Shown in pieces: positions 1 to 10,082 of a stretch of DNA of 56,646 nt (positions are counted from its first letter, which is position 1; every line of letters begins with the position of its first letter). The notes beneath the pieces are model-generated. The model was given only the letters and a program-made list of their open reading frames with translations, had not been told where the DNA came from and searched no databases. Source of the stretch: Actinomycetota bacterium (GTDB lineage: Bacteria; Actinomycetota; Actinomycetes; S36-B12; UBA5976); NCBI GenBank assembly GCA_016870575.1, contig VGBH01000004.1:1-56646 (forward strand). The letters run 5' to 3'. A program made the position numbers and the translations under genes.

Positions 1-2
1 TC

Positions 3-671
3 GTTGATGTTGTGCTCAACTTTGATGGAGATCGGCATACCAGCTTACGAATACTTAGATCAGTTAAGAATAGATATGGTGCAACAGATGAAATTGGTTG
101 TTTCGACTTAGCAGAATCAGGTCTGATTGAGGTAGCAGATCCAAGCGAACTGTTTCGCACTAGCCGAAAACAACCAATTGCTGGGACTTGTCTAACTGTA
201 AGCATGGAAGGTCAGCGCCCACTGATTACCGAACTGCAAGCATTAGTCGCCACTTCATCACTGGTTTCACCCAGACGAGCAACTAGTGGAGTTGACTCAT
301 CACGGGTTTCAATGGTACTTGCAGTATTGGAGCGAAAAGCGGGAATCAAAGTTGCTAAAGACGATTGTTACGTAGCAACAGTTGGTGGCTTGAAGATTGT
401 TGAACCTGCCGCGGATTTAGCTATCGCACTTAGTGTTGCAAGTGCTGCTAAAGAAAAACCAATCAATCCAAATTTGATTGCAATTGGAGAAATTGGTTTG
501 ACTGGAGAAATACGTAAAGCAACTAATATCAATCGCAGACTTGCTGAAGCAGAACGCTTAGGAATAAAGCACGCGATCATACCTATTGGTACTAAATACC
601 AAGGGAAATTAGAATTACATCAAGTCGAAGATTTAGTAGATGCGATCTCTATCTTCAATCAATTAAACTAA
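3..671 (+). CDS. radA: DNA repair protein RadA, C-terminal part (5' end outside window)
   Basis: RadA/Sms is a RecA-like helicase that helps process recombination intermediates. Only the C-terminal portion is present; the frame is open from base 3, so the GTG at 12 is an internal Val codon, not a start. The conserved FDGDRH and KNRYGATDEIGCFDL (KNRFG-type) motifs open the fragment, followed by the Lon-protease-like domain (GGLKIVEPAADLAIALSVAS, then IGEIGLTGEIR). The gene faces clpC tail to tail and shares a terminator with it. radA near clpC is normal actinobacterial order. Identification is firm. Confidence 0.95.
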   Translation, partial: VDVVLNFDGDRHTSLRILRSVKNRYGATDEIGCFDLAESGLIEVADPSELFRTSRKQPIAGTCLTVSMEGQRPLITELQALVATSSLVSPRRATSGVDSSRVSMVLAVLERKAGIKVAKDDCYVATVGGLKIVEPAADLAIALSVASAAKEKPINPNLIAIGEIGLTGEIRKATNINRRLAEAERLGIKHAIIPIGTKYQGKLELHQVEDLVDAISIFNQLN

Positions 672-672
672 A

Positions 673-705
673 AACACCCGAACACTTGCAGCGTATTCGG
701 GTGTT
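673..705. terminator. Bidirectional terminator between radA and clpC
   Basis: A perfect 10-bp stem, AACACCCGAA (673-682) with TTCGGGTGTT (696-705), closes a 13-nt loop. It lies in the 48-bp gap between two convergent genes and is flanked by A-rich (left) and T-rich (right) sequence, so it can serve both strands. Confidence 0.85.
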
Positions 706-719
706 CTTACTTAATTAAT

Positions 720-3224
720 CTATTCGGCAGAACTTCCAGCTGGTTCTATTGGTGGGATGTCAGGAAGTTCTCCTTTTGTGGCACCAGTGAATGTAAATGT
801 TGCACTTTCATCTTCACCTTGAGTGTCTACGACTACCAATTGCCCAGGAACTAACTCGCTAAATAGAATCTTTTCGCTCAGCACATCTTCAATTTCACGT
901 TGAACTGTGCGACGTAACGGCCTTGCGCCATGCAATGGGTCATAACCCTTCCTTGCAAGTAAAGATTTAGCGGATGCAGTTAACTCAAGACCCATATCTT
1001 TATCTTTCAAACGCTCATCAACTTTAGCAATCATCAAATCAACAATATTGACAATTTCTGCTTCAGTTAGCTGATGGAATACCACAATATCATCTATGCG
1101 GTTTAAAAATTCTGGTCTGAAGTGTTGCTTTAACTCTTCATTTACTTTTAACTTCATTCGCTCGTAATTTGATTTATCATCATTTACATTCGCAAAGCCA
1201 AGGCCAGCGCCCTTCATAATGTCCCGTGATCCAAGGTTTGTCGTCATAATGATTACTGTGTTCTTAAAATCAACAATTCGTCCTTGAGCATCTGTTAGCC
1301 GGCCATCTTCAAGAATCTGCAGTAAGGAGTTAAATATGTCTGGATGAGCTTTTTCTATTTCATCAAACAACACAACTGAGAATGGGCGACGGCGAACTTT
1401 TTCAGTTAGCTGCCCGCCTTCTTCATAGCCAACATATCCTGGAGGTGAGCCAAATAAGCGAGACACGGTGTGTTTTTCAGAGTATTCACTCATGTCTAAC
1501 TGAATCAGTGATGACTCGTCACCAAATAAAAATTCAGATAGCGCTTTACTCAACTCAGTTTTTCCAACACCAGATGGGCCAGCAAAAATAAATGATCCAC
1601 CAGGTCGTTTTGGATCTTTTAGACCTGCGCGAGTACGACGAATTGCCTTACTTAAAGCAGTAATTGCATCATTTTGACCAATCACGCGCTTGTGTAATTC
1701 ATCTTCCATTCGCATTAATCGCTGTGACTCTTCTTCAGTTAACTTCACAATTGGAATTCCAGTTGCCGTTGCTAGTACCTCAGCAATCAACTCTTCATCT
1801 ACTTCAGCTACCACATCCAAGTCGCCGGACTTCCACTCACGTTCACGCTCTGCTTTAGCAACAATTAGTTGCTTTTCTTTGTCTCGCAGCGATGCGGCTT
1901 TCTCAAAATCTTGAGCATCTATCGCGCTCTCTTTTTCACGTCGAGCTTCAGAAATTCGTGCATCAAATTCGCGTAGATCTGGTGGAGCAGTCATTCGACG
2001 GATTCTTAGTCTAGATCCAGCTTCATCAATTAAATCAATTGCTTTATCTGGCAAAAATCGATCATTGATGTATCGATCAGCTAGTGTGGCTGCAGCAACT
2101 AATGCACCATCAGTGATCGTGACTCGGTGATGTGTTTCATAGCGGTCACGCAGACCTTTTAGAATCTCAATGCTGTGCGCAAGTGAAGGTTCAGCAACTT
2201 GAATCGGTTGGAATCTTCGCTCCAGTGCTGCATCTTTCTCAACGTGCTTTCGATATTCATCTAAGGTAGTAGCACCAATTGTTTGCAATTCACCTCGTGC
2301 CAACATCGGCTTAAGAATGCTGGCTGCATCAATTGCACCTTCAGCTGCACCCGCACCAACAAGTGTGTGAATCTCATCAATAAACAAAATAATGTCACCA
2401 CGAGTTCTAATCTCTTTTAGAACTTTCTTTAGTCGCTCTTCAAAGTCACCACGATATCTAGAGCCTGCAACTAACGCACCTAGATCTAACGAATAGATTT
2501 GCTTGTCTTTCAAAGTTTCTGGAATTTCACCGCGAACAACATTTTGAGCAAGTCCTTCAACAACTGCAGTTTTACCAACACCTGGTTCACCAATTAATAC
2601 TGGGTTGTTCTTAGTTCGGCGAGATAGAACTTGCATGACTCGTTCGATTTCTTTTTCTCGACCAATCACAGGATCTAATGCACCCTCACGAGCTGCTTGA
2701 GTGAGGTTAAGACCAAATTGATCTAGAACTAAAGATGTAGAAGGGGTGCCTTCGGCAGGGCCACCAGAAGTTGCTGGTTCTTTACCTTGATATCCGCTTA
2801 GTAATTGAATGACTTGTTGACGAACTCGATGTAGATCAGCGCCTAACTTAACCAGGACCTGAGCTGCAACACCTTCGCCTTCGCGAATTAGGCCCAGCAA
2901 AATGTGTTCAGTTCCTATGTAGTTGTGTCCCAATTGCAGTGCTTCGCGAAGAGATAATTCCAAAACTTTTTTTGCACGTGGAGTAAATGGGATATGACCA
3001 CTAGGTGCTTGTTGTCCTGGACCAATAATTTCTTCAACCTGTCCACGCACTTGTTCAAGTTTGATATCTAATGCCTCAAGCGATTTAGCTGCAACGCCTT
3101 CACCTTCATGAATCAAGCCCAACAAAATGTGTTCAGTTCCGATGTAGTTATGATTCAACAGTCTTGCCTCTTCTTGGGCAAGCACAACTACTCTTCGAGC
3201 TCGATCAGTAAAGCGTTCAAACAT
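720..3224 (-). CDS. clpC: ATP-dependent Clp protease ATPase subunit ClpC
   Basis: HSP100 unfoldase that feeds substrates to ClpP in the cytosol. At 834 aa it has the family length. Visible in order: two N-terminal repeats (each with [13 protein letters not shown]) in residues 1-145, first AAA module with Walker [10 protein letters not shown] near residue 213, a UVR-type motif ([14 protein letters not shown]) near 440, second AAA module with GPSGVGKTE, and an acidic/Pro-rich tail. The ATG is preceded by GTAGGAG seven bases upstream. Divergent from ppc, convergent with radA. No clear ClgR operator was found upstream. Confidence 0.97.
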   Translation of the reverse strand: MFERFTDRARRVVVLAQEEARLLNHNYIGTEHILLGLIHEGEGVAAKSLEALDIKLEQVRGQVEEIIGPGQQAPSGHIPFTPRAKKVLELSLREALQLGHNYIGTEHILLGLIREGEGVAAQVLVKLGADLHRVRQQVIQLLSGYQGKEPATSGGPAEGTPSTSLVLDQFGLNLTQAAREGALDPVIGREKEIERVMQVLSRRTKNNPVLIGEPGVGKTAVVEGLAQNVVRGEIPETLKDKQIYSLDLGALVAGSRYRGDFEERLKKVLKEIRTRGDIILFIDEIHTLVGAGAAEGAIDAASILKPMLARGELQTIGATTLDEYRKHVEKDAALERRFQPIQVAEPSLAHSIEILKGLRDRYETHHRVTITDGALVAAATLADRYINDRFLPDKAIDLIDEAGSRLRIRRMTAPPDLREFDARISEARREKESAIDAQDFEKAASLRDKEKQLIVAKAEREREWKSGDLDVVAEVDEELIAEVLATATGIPIVKLTEEESQRLMRMEDELHKRVIGQNDAITALSKAIRRTRAGLKDPKRPGGSFIFAGPSGVGKTELSKALSEFLFGDESSLIQLDMSEYSEKHTVSRLFGSPPGYVGYEEGGQLTEKVRRRPFSVVLFDEIEKAHPDIFNSLLQILEDGRLTDAQGRIVDFKNTVIIMTTNLGSRDIMKGAGLGFANVNDDKSNYERMKLKVNEELKQHFRPEFLNRIDDIVVFHQLTEAEIVNIVDLMIAKVDERLKDKDMGLELTASAKSLLARKGYDPLHGARPLRRTVQREIEDVLSEKILFSELVPGQLVVVDTQGEDESATFTFTGATKGELPDIPPIEPAGSSAE

Positions 3225-3311
3225 TCGGCATCTCCTACGCTGTTTCTATGCCCAGATAGTAGGCGCAAAACTCATTTTCCACGACTGCGGGTGGGCGATA
3301 ACCTGTGCGCC

Positions 3312-3317
3312 TAGGCT
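3312..3317 (+). promoter_or_regulatory. -10 hexamer for leaderless ppc transcript
   Basis: TAGGCT matches the actinobacterial TANNNT -10 pattern and ends 8 nt before the ATG at 3326, so the transcript would start at or next to the start codon. There is no ribosome binding site between them. Confidence 0.45.
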
Positions 3318-3325
3318 TACCCCTG

Positions 3326-6031
3326 ATGAACTCCCTAACTCCAGGGCACGGACCCTCTGAAATGAGCATTGGCGCTGCAATCGCCCAATCTGATGCGCTT
3401 CGGGCCGACATCCGAATGCTCGGACGAATGTTGGGAGAGACTTTAATCCGGCACGCAGGTAAAGATTTATATGACAAAGTTGAAGTTGTTCGTTCGCTGT
3501 CGGCGGAACAACCTGACAAAGTTTTTGACTTTCTTTCACATGAGCCAGCAGAAACCGCTATTCCGCTTGCTCGAGCCTTCTCGCTCTATTTTCACCTTGC
3601 GAATATTGCCGAACAGGTTCACCGTGCAAAAGCCATGGTTAAAGCACGAAGTGAATTTGGTGGATGGCTCAAACGAGTAGAAAATAAAATTAAATTAGCC
3701 AATCTGCCAACCGAAATGATTCAAGAGACTTTTTTGCGACTTAAAGTTAGGCCAGTTTTCACAGCTCACCCAACAGAAGCAACTCGAAGAACAATTTTGG
3801 TAAAACTTAGGTTTATTGCAAATCTTCTTGATTTACCTGAATCTGCAACTAGGCAACAACGATTAGCAGAAACGATTGACTTGCTTTGGCAAACAGATGA
3901 GCTTCGCTTGGAAAAACCGGAAGTTTTGGACGAAGCAAGAAATGCACTATTTTATTTTGATGCTCTAACCAAAGGGCCGCTTACTGAAGTGCTCGACGAA
4001 TTGAATGCAATTGCAAAAGCATTAAATGTTGAGATACCTGCAACAAATCAACCACTCTCGTTAGGAAGTTGGATTGGTGGAGATCGGGATGGTAATCCAT
4101 TTGTTACACCCGAAGCCACTTGTGAGGTAGTTGAGATATCTCGCCGCACAGCTATTTCTGAATTTGATCGAATAGCTAAACGACTTTCAGATCAATTGAG
4201 TTTAAGTGAACGGCTTAGCAAAAACACAAGCGAATTAATCAAATCTTTAGAAGCTGATTTAGCAAATCTTGCTATTGAAGATAGGTATAGACGACTTAAT
4301 GCAGAGGAGCCATACCGACTAAAGACAATGGTGATGCGAAAGAAGTTGGAAAACACTCAAAAGCGCTTAAGTGATGGAATAGATTTAGATGGCGTCACCG
4401 ATTACCGAACATTCAAGGATGTCATTTTCGATTTAGAAATTTTGCAGCGCTCGCTGGTAGCTACAAGCTCACTTGCAGCTACTGGTTCCATCGATCGCTC
4501 TATTAGAACTGTTTCCGCATTTGGCAGCACCTTGGCAACACTAGATGTCCGCGAACACGCTAGTGCTCATACTCAGGCAGTTGCAGAATTCTTACCTGAC
4601 TTTTCTAAATTAGAAACAGAAGATGACAGATCAAAATACTTGTTGAGTAGTTTAGAAAAAAGAAAGTCACCTAGCCTTTCGGAAAGTGCAGCAAAAACCT
4701 TTAATACATTTAAGTCAATTTCAGAGATTAAATCTCGCCATGGTGAAGAAGTCATTGAGTCTTACATCATCTCCATGACAAAAGGGGTTGATGATGTATT
4801 GGCAGCCGTTTATCTAGCTACTCAAGCTGGTTTGATTGACCTAAAGAAAAAACATTGCCAAATTGGTTTCGTTCCACTTTTTGAAACGGTTCGAGAGTTA
4901 AAGCTTGCAGGTGATTTGCTCAATCAGATGTTAGAGATTCCTCAGTATCGAGAAATGATTGAACTACGAGGTAACTCACAAGAAGTGATGTTGGGTTATT
5001 CAGATAGCAATAAAGATGCGGGTATTACTACTTCACAATGGCAGATTCATCAAGCGCAACGAGAGTTGCGAGATGTTGCAAGCAAACACGGGGTAAATCT
5101 CATTCTCTTTCACGGACGAGGTGGCACCGTTGGTAGAGGTGGTGGACCGACTTACGAAGCAATTATGTCCCAAGCCGCAGGTGTTTTAAATGGACAGATA
5201 AAACTCACTGAACAAGGTGAAGTAATTAGTGATAAATATCTTTTACCTAAATTAGCACAAGAAAATCTCGAATTGCTCGTTGCCGCAACCATCGATGCGT
5301 CTCTACTGCATCGCGATCCCACAACGTCTAATGAAGAACTATCCAGATGGGATCCAATAACTGATGCCATCTCGGATGCAGCATTTAAAAAATATCGCGA
5401 TTTATTTGATCACCCATTGTTACCTTCATATTTTCATCAATCAACTCCAGTTGAACAATTGTCTGCTATGCATTTAGGCTCACGTCCATCTCGAAGGTCT
5501 AACAAAGATGCTGGTGTTGGTGATTTAAGAGCAATTCCTTGGGTTTTTGGGTGGACACAATCCAGACAAATCGTCCCAGGTTGGTTTGGTGTTGGCACGG
5601 GAATCGCTAAAGCGCGCGAAATGGGTGTTGGTGATGAGTTACGAAATATGCACAACAACTGGTCTTTTATGTCTAACTTTCTATCGAATGTTCGAATGAC
5701 CTTGGCAAAAACAGATATGGCTATTGCAGAACGATATGTAACTAAGTTAGTTGCTGATGAAGAGCAGGAATTGTTTGAGGTAATTAAATCTGAGTATGCT
5801 GAAACTGTAAAACAAGTTCTATGGGTAACTGGGCTAACCGAGTTGTTATCTGATCAGCAAGCACTCGCACAGACACTTCTAATAAGAGATCGTTACCTAC
5901 TTCCTCTCCATATGCTGCAAGTAGATTTGTTAGCCCGTCAGCGAAATACTTCTGATTACAGCCCACATTTATCAAGAGCTCTATTAACTACCATTAATGG
6001 TATTGCTAGCGGTCTTAGAAATACTGGTTGA
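3326..6031 (+). CDS. ppc: Phosphoenolpyruvate carboxylase
   Basis: Cytosolic enzyme that carboxylates PEP to oxaloacetate and refills the TCA cycle. About 900 aa, the usual bacterial length. Catalytic signatures are intact: the His motif VFTAHPTEATRRT, GSWIGGDRDGNPFVT, and the glycine-rich FHGRGGTVGRGGGP. The frame is open from a GTG at 3305, but ATG 3326 follows a TAGGCT hexamer by 8 nt and fits a leaderless start; ATG 3362 is another option, and no Shine-Dalgarno sequence is seen at any. The stop codon abuts the argA stop codon with no gap. Confidence 0.96.
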   Translation: MNSLTPGHGPSEMSIGAAIAQSDALRADIRMLGRMLGETLIRHAGKDLYDKVEVVRSLSAEQPDKVFDFLSHEPAETAIPLARAFSLYFHLANIAEQVHRAKAMVKARSEFGGWLKRVENKIKLANLPTEMIQETFLRLKVRPVFTAHPTEATRRTILVKLRFIANLLDLPESATRQQRLAETIDLLWQTDELRLEKPEVLDEARNALFYFDALTKGPLTEVLDELNAIAKALNVEIPATNQPLSLGSWIGGDRDGNPFVTPEATCEVVEISRRTAISEFDRIAKRLSDQLSLSERLSKNTSELIKSLEADLANLAIEDRYRRLNAEEPYRLKTMVMRKKLENTQKRLSDGIDLDGVTDYRTFKDVIFDLEILQRSLVATSSLAATGSIDRSIRTVSAFGSTLATLDVREHASAHTQAVAEFLPDFSKLETEDDRSKYLLSSLEKRKSPSLSESAAKTFNTFKSISEIKSRHGEEVIESYIISMTKGVDDVLAAVYLATQAGLIDLKKKHCQIGFVPLFETVRELKLAGDLLNQMLEIPQYREMIELRGNSQEVMLGYSDSNKDAGITTSQWQIHQAQRELRDVASKHGVNLILFHGRGGTVGRGGGPTYEAIMSQAAGVLNGQIKLTEQGEVISDKYLLPKLAQENLELLVAATIDASLLHRDPTTSNEELSRWDPITDAISDAAFKKYRDLFDHPLLPSYFHQSTPVEQLSAMHLGSRPSRRSNKDAGVGDLRAIPWVFGWTQSRQIVPGWFGVGTGIAKAREMGVGDELRNMHNNWSFMSNFLSNVRMTLAKTDMAIAERYVTKLVADEEQELFEVIKSEYAETVKQVLWVTGLTELLSDQQALAQTLLIRDRYLLPLHMLQVDLLARQRNTSDYSPHLSRALLTTINGIASGLRNTG

Positions 6032-6541
6032 TTAACTTTCTGGAAGCAAAAGCAGCATTCGAGCATTGCCAAGAGTATTAGGCTTAACGCGATCCAAATC
6101 AAGAAATTCAGCAACTCCCTCATCTTCAGACTTCAACATTTCTAAGTAAATATCGTGATCAACAATTGGGCCATCTGCTGGCTTAAATCCAAAACTGCTG
6201 AAAAAATCCACTTCAAACGTTAAACAAAATACTCTTCTTATCCCCAAACTCTGCGCCTTCTTGAGCAAATGGCTAACTACAGCGCGTCCAACTCCAGTTC
6301 TTCTTAAATCAGGTTTCACTGCAACACTTCGGACTTCAGCAAGGTCTTCCCAAAGCACATGTAGCGCCCCATACCCAACTGGTTCACTATCAATTTCTGC
6401 TATCACGAACTCTTGAATATCTTCATAAATAGTGATTACTTCCTTGCGCAACATTCTTCGCTCAGGTGAATAACGACCAATGAGTGACAAAATAAAAGGC
6501 ACATCAGAGGTTCGTGCTGGTCTTATTAAAACGCTACTCAT
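6032..6541 (-). CDS. argA: Amino-acid N-acetyltransferase (stand-alone N-acetylglutamate synthase type)
   Basis: A 169-aa GNAT-fold protein. The acetyl-CoA loop is seen as VAVKPDLRRTGVGRAVV. The motifs YGALHVLWEDLAEVRSVAV, FCLTFEVDFFSSFGF and GVAEFLDLDRVKPNTLGNARML match what I remember of the short actinobacterial ArgA (Rv2747 type), which makes N-acetylglutamate for arginine synthesis without the kinase-like domain. Its start overlaps the lysS stop by 8 bp, so it is last in the minus-strand operon. Family assignment is strong; the substrate is inferred from similarity. Confidence 0.85.
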   Translation of the reverse strand: MSSVLIRPARTSDVPFILSLIGRYSPERRMLRKEVITIYEDIQEFVIAEIDSEPVGYGALHVLWEDLAEVRSVAVKPDLRRTGVGRAVVSHLLKKAQSLGIRRVFCLTFEVDFFSSFGFKPADGPIVDHDIYLEMLKSEDEGVAEFLDLDRVKPNTLGNARMLLLLPES

Positions 6542-8039
6542 ACAAAATTGGCTTCACTAATGGGAAAAGTATGGTTTCACGAATTCCTTTACCAGTTAAG
6601 GCCATCAACAATCGTTCAATCCCCATGCCCTGACCACCAGCTGGTGGCATGCCATATTCCAAAGCACGAATAAAATCTTCATCCATTCGCATAGCCTCAT
6701 CATCGCCTGCTGCCTCTAACGCTTGTTGTGCCTTGAACCGATCTCGTTGATCATGTGGATCATTCAACTCGGAATAACCAGTTGCTAGTTCAAAACCAAA
6801 TGTCACTAAGTCCCATTTCTCGGCAAGTAATTTGTTTTCTCGATGTGCCTTAGTTAACGGCGAAACAGATTGCGGAAAGTCAGTATAGAAGGTAGGTAAT
6901 ACAGTTTTCGCTTCTACTAGATGTTCATACAATTCAAGAATTATTTGCCCACTATCCCAATCTGGCTTTAAAGCGATTTGTAACTTGTTTGCCAAATTCT
7001 TCAGCTTTTCAATATCAGAATTTATTGAAACTTCTTCACCAACAGCATTGCTTATTGCAGTAAGGACAGGAATAGATTCCCAACCTTTTGCCAAATCATA
7101 TTCAACTATTACACCATTTTCATTTTCATGACTGACAACTGCAGATCCATAAACAGCTTTCGCAGCATTTATCACTAGCTCTTTGGTCAAATCCGCCATA
7201 GTTCGATAGTCGCCAAAAGCCTCATACATCTCTAGCATTGTAAATTCTGGATTATGCGATGAATCTGCACCCTCGTTACGAAAATTTCTATTTATTTCAA
7301 AAATTTTCTCCATACCGCCAACAAGTAATCTCTTTAAATAAAGCTCTGGCGCAATTCGCATAAACATTTTCATGTCATAAGCATTTATATGTGTGACAAA
7401 AGGTCGTGCATTGGCACCACCGTGCATAACTTGTAGCATGGGAGTTTCAACTTCAGTAAAATCTTTCTTGCGTAGTTGCTCTCTAATGCTTGCAACTGCA
7501 TCGCTACGTAACTTCACTAATTTTTTAGATTCGGGCCGAACAATCAAATCTAAATATCTTTGTCTAACACGTGCTTCTGGATCTGCTAAACCTTTGTGTT
7601 TATCAGGTAACGGGTGCAAACATTTTGCTGTCAACATCCATTTGCTTACTCGAACGGTTAGCTCTCCACGTTTAGTTGTGACAACTTCCCCTGTTGCGCT
7701 GATTTGATCACCCAAATCAATAAAGTCTTTCCAGCTTTCAAGAGCATCTTCACCTGTTACATCAGCCGTTAACATAATTTGAATATCATCACTACCATCA
7801 CGAATTGTTGCAAAAATAAGTTTGCCAGCAATGCGATTTAACATTACGCGACCAGCAATTGACACAATATCGCCTGTTTGTTTATCTGGTTCTAATTCAT
7901 TATGAGTAGAGCGGACTTGAGAAATATGGTGGGTGCGCGGTGCATTATGAGGATATGGTTCTAAACCAGCTGAACGAAACTTGATTAACTTATCAAGACG
8001 AATCTGTGCCTGTTCGTCAAGCTCATAGTTGTGGTCCAT
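6534..8039 (-). CDS. lysS: Lysyl-tRNA synthetase, class II
   Basis: Charges tRNA-Lys. 501 aa, normal length. An N-terminal OB-fold anticodon domain (about 60-150) precedes the catalytic core with motif 2 (FEINRNFRNEG followed by HNPEFTMLE) and motif 3 (GMGIERLLMAL). Transcription probably starts at its own ATG: TAACGT lies 6 nt upstream of the codon and no Shine-Dalgarno sequence is present. The coaX stop lies 29 bp upstream. lysS near coaX and panC is conserved actinobacterial order. Confidence 0.97.
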   Translation of the reverse strand: MDHNYELDEQAQIRLDKLIKFRSAGLEPYPHNAPRTHHISQVRSTHNELEPDKQTGDIVSIAGRVMLNRIAGKLIFATIRDGSDDIQIMLTADVTGEDALESWKDFIDLGDQISATGEVVTTKRGELTVRVSKWMLTAKCLHPLPDKHKGLADPEARVRQRYLDLIVRPESKKLVKLRSDAVASIREQLRKKDFTEVETPMLQVMHGGANARPFVTHINAYDMKMFMRIAPELYLKRLLVGGMEKIFEINRNFRNEGADSSHNPEFTMLEMYEAFGDYRTMADLTKELVINAAKAVYGSAVVSHENENGVIVEYDLAKGWESIPVLTAISNAVGEEVSINSDIEKLKNLANKLQIALKPDWDSGQIILELYEHLVEAKTVLPTFYTDFPQSVSPLTKAHRENKLLAEKWDLVTFGFELATGYSELNDPHDQRDRFKAQQALEAAGDDEAMRMDEDFIRALEYGMPPAGGQGMGIERLLMALTGKGIRETILFPLVKPILYE

Positions 8040-8045
8040 TGGATT

Positions 8046-8051
8046 ACGTTA
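8046..8051 (-). promoter_or_regulatory. -10 hexamer for leaderless lysS transcript
   Basis: On the minus strand TAACGT is followed by the 6-nt spacer AATCCA and then the lysS ATG. This geometry predicts a transcript that begins at the start codon, so lysS-argA may be expressed apart from the fol/pan genes upstream. Confidence 0.5.
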
Positions 8052-8068
8052 TCTCGATTTCAGTCCAA

Positions 8069-8821
8069 TTAGTTGCGTTCAAATACTAAACGCAGGCCTT
8101 CTAGGGTTAAGTCAGGCTCAAGATGGGTGATTGTCGAGCATGCTTCGACCACTGTGCTAGCTAATCCTCCAGTTGCTACGACTGCTTTAACTGGTCCAAT
8201 TTCAGAAATTATTTGAGTTACTAATCTATCTACTTGTCCAGCAAATCCAAAATAAGCACCGGATTGCAAAGCCTCAACGGTATTTCTTCCGACCGCAGCT
8301 CTTGGTTTTTGTAATTCAATTTTTCTAAGCGCGGCTGCTCGATTAGCTAATGCATCAATACTGATCTCAATACCTGGAGCTAGGGCACCTCCGATGAAAT
8401 CACCATTTGCATTAATCACATCTAGATTTGTTGATGTGCCAAAATCAACCACTATTGCAGGTCCACCATGTCTATGAAAAATTGCAAGTGAATTCATAAT
8501 GCGGTCAGTTCCAACCTCTTTAGGATTGTCGGTTGAGACTGAAACACCAGTCTTGATTCCTGGTTCAACTATAACTGTCTTAATTTCGGAGTAATCTCGT
8601 TTAATCATTTCCCGCATTTCACGAAGCACACTTGGAACCGTGCTACACAAAGCAATGCCAGTTATCTGAGGTGAGTTCGCGGTGAGCGCCTTTATCTGAA
8701 TTGCATATTCATCAGCTGTGGCGTAGGCATCGGTTTTAATCCGCCATGACCTAGTTAGAGACTCGCCGTCATACAGACCCAAAACGATATTGGTATTGCC
8801 CACATCAATTGCAAGTAACAA
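8069..8821 (-). CDS. coaX: Type III pantothenate kinase
   Basis: Phosphorylates pantothenate, the first step of CoA synthesis. 250 aa. The ASKHA-fold signatures are visible: DVGNTNIVLGLYDG at the N-terminus and VVDFGTSTNLDVI around residue 125, plus GGALAPGIEIS. Type III enzymes are not inhibited by CoA. Eight bases separate it from panC upstream, so the two are co-transcribed and supply successive pantothenate/CoA steps. Confidence 0.95.
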   Translation of the reverse strand: MLLAIDVGNTNIVLGLYDGESLTRSWRIKTDAYATADEYAIQIKALTANSPQITGIALCSTVPSVLREMREMIKRDYSEIKTVIVEPGIKTGVSVSTDNPKEVGTDRIMNSLAIFHRHGGPAIVVDFGTSTNLDVINANGDFIGGALAPGIEISIDALANRAAALRKIELQKPRAAVGRNTVEALQSGAYFGFAGQVDRLVTQIISEIGPVKAVVATGGLASTVVEACSTITHLEPDLTLEGLRLVFERN

Positions 8822-8829
8822 AAATCCCC

Positions 8830-9636
8830 CTAGTTGAGCGCAATATTATCGAGTAGGCGGGTAGTTCCGATACGAACCGCCACCACCAATCGCTCTTTGC
8901 CTAAATCTTCACAATGATTCGGCATTTTTAATCTAATTGCATAATCAATTGCCGCTTCTTGAATTCCAACGCTAAACAAGAGTTTTTTGAAACTTGTTTC
9001 TGGATCTGGATTTAACGCGGCTCTATTTAAAGCTTTATTGATTTCAGCTGCGAGCACTAATTCAGTTGAAGATAGATATTTATTTCTACTACTTAATGCG
9101 AGTCCTGATTCATCTCTAATTGTTTCAACCGGAACAATAGCTAACTTAGGCCATTTTTCTATAGTCATTTCTCGCACTAAAATTAATTGCTGTAAATCTT
9201 TTACGCCAAAAATTGCATGTGTTGGTTGCACTAATTCAAATAAGCGATTCACAATGGTTAAGACTCCATCAAAGTGACCTGGCCTGAATTTTCCTTCAAG
9301 AGTATTGCCAAATTCTGGACTTATCAATCTAACTAGTTCATCTGAAAGTAACTCCTCAGCACTCGGGAACCAAATTACATCTGCCCCATACTCTTGAGCA
9401 GTTTTAATGTCTTGCTCATAAGTTCTGGGGTATTTTGAGAAGTCTTCATTTGCACCAAATTGAAGTGGATTCACAAATACCGAAACGATAACTTCACCAC
9501 TAGTGTTTGTAATCGTACGTGCTACTCGAATAAGTTCACCGTGACCTGAATGTAAAGCACCCATCGTCGGAACCAATATTCGAGGTAATTTGCTAAGTTC
9601 AGATTTTAACTGTGCAATACTTTGTATTACTTTCAT
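8830..9636 (-). CDS. panC: Pantothenate synthetase
   Basis: Joins pantoate and beta-alanine with ATP to give pantothenate. 268 aa. The nucleotidyltransferase motif PTMGALHSGHGELIR near residue 23 is present, as are VFVNPLQFGANEDFSKYPRT, FRPGHFDGVLTIV and the KMSKS-like ALSSRNKYL. The start overlaps the stop of the DUF3180 gene by 4 bp. No panD or ketopantoate reductase gene lies beside it, unlike the mycobacterial panCD arrangement. Confidence 0.96.
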   Translation of the reverse strand: MKVIQSIAQLKSELSKLPRILVPTMGALHSGHGELIRVARTITNTSGEVIVSVFVNPLQFGANEDFSKYPRTYEQDIKTAQEYGADVIWFPSAEELLSDELVRLISPEFGNTLEGKFRPGHFDGVLTIVNRLFELVQPTHAIFGVKDLQQLILVREMTIEKWPKLAIVPVETIRDESGLALSSRNKYLSSTELVLAAEINKALNRAALNPDPETSFKKLLFSVGIQEAAIDYAIRLKMPNHCEDLGKERLVVAVRIGTTRLLDNIALN

Positions 9637-10082
9637 TTATCATCTCTCTTATCTGGCACTGAACATATTCGCTCAAGCCAAACAGAGACAGCAGTTAGCG
9701 CTAGAGCTGAAAGTGCTGTTCCAGCCAAAATCTGAATTCGATCTTGGTTAGCCTCAGTTGGTGGAGTCATTAAGTAGCTAACGAGTACTCCGATTGATAT
9801 TCCAGCAAGAATTGCTCCACTATGACTTCCTGCCAACGCGAGCACTGCCGTTCTTGCAGATTGAATTGGGGTAAAAGTACGCGCTGGACCAATCACTCGT
9901 TTTCTTGCAAGCAAAGTCCAAATTGCAATTGTCAAAGCTAAGCTGAAAGTTACAATTAAAAGGTTTATGGGAAATTCAATGAACACTTGCATTTGTTGAT
10001 AAAGTACAAAAGAAAGAACACCTGCTAACCAAGCAGAAAACAGAGCGATGAAGATTATCTTCCTTGTTTTTGTTGGTCTCAT
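9633..10082 (-). CDS. DUF3180 family membrane protein
   Basis: A 149-aa protein with four hydrophobic segments (about residues 10-30, 36-58, 78-104 and 115-138), an Arg/Lys-rich loop after the second, and a cytosolic charged tail. Position between folK and panC identifies it with the actinobacterial DUF3180 family (Rv3605c in M. tuberculosis). Its start overlaps folK by 4 bp and its stop overlaps panC by 4 bp, so it is translated in the operon. The function is unknown and the sequence gives no catalytic motif. Confidence 0.8.
   Translation of the reverse strand: MRPTKTRKIIFIALFSAWLAGVLSFVLYQQMQVFIEFPINLLIVTFSLALTIAIWTLLARKRVIGPARTFTPIQSARTAVLALAGSHSGAILAGISIGVLVSYLMTPPTEANQDRIQILAGTALSALALTAVSVWLERICSVPDKRDDK

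Noticed and set aside
12-14. GTG as radA start
   Set aside because: The frame is open to base 3 and the coding sequence before it (VDV) fits RadA; the gene is cut by the window edge.
3492-3509. ClgR-like CGC-N5-GCG site
   Set aside because: Lies within ppc coding sequence, far from clpC's start, and such short matches are expected by chance.
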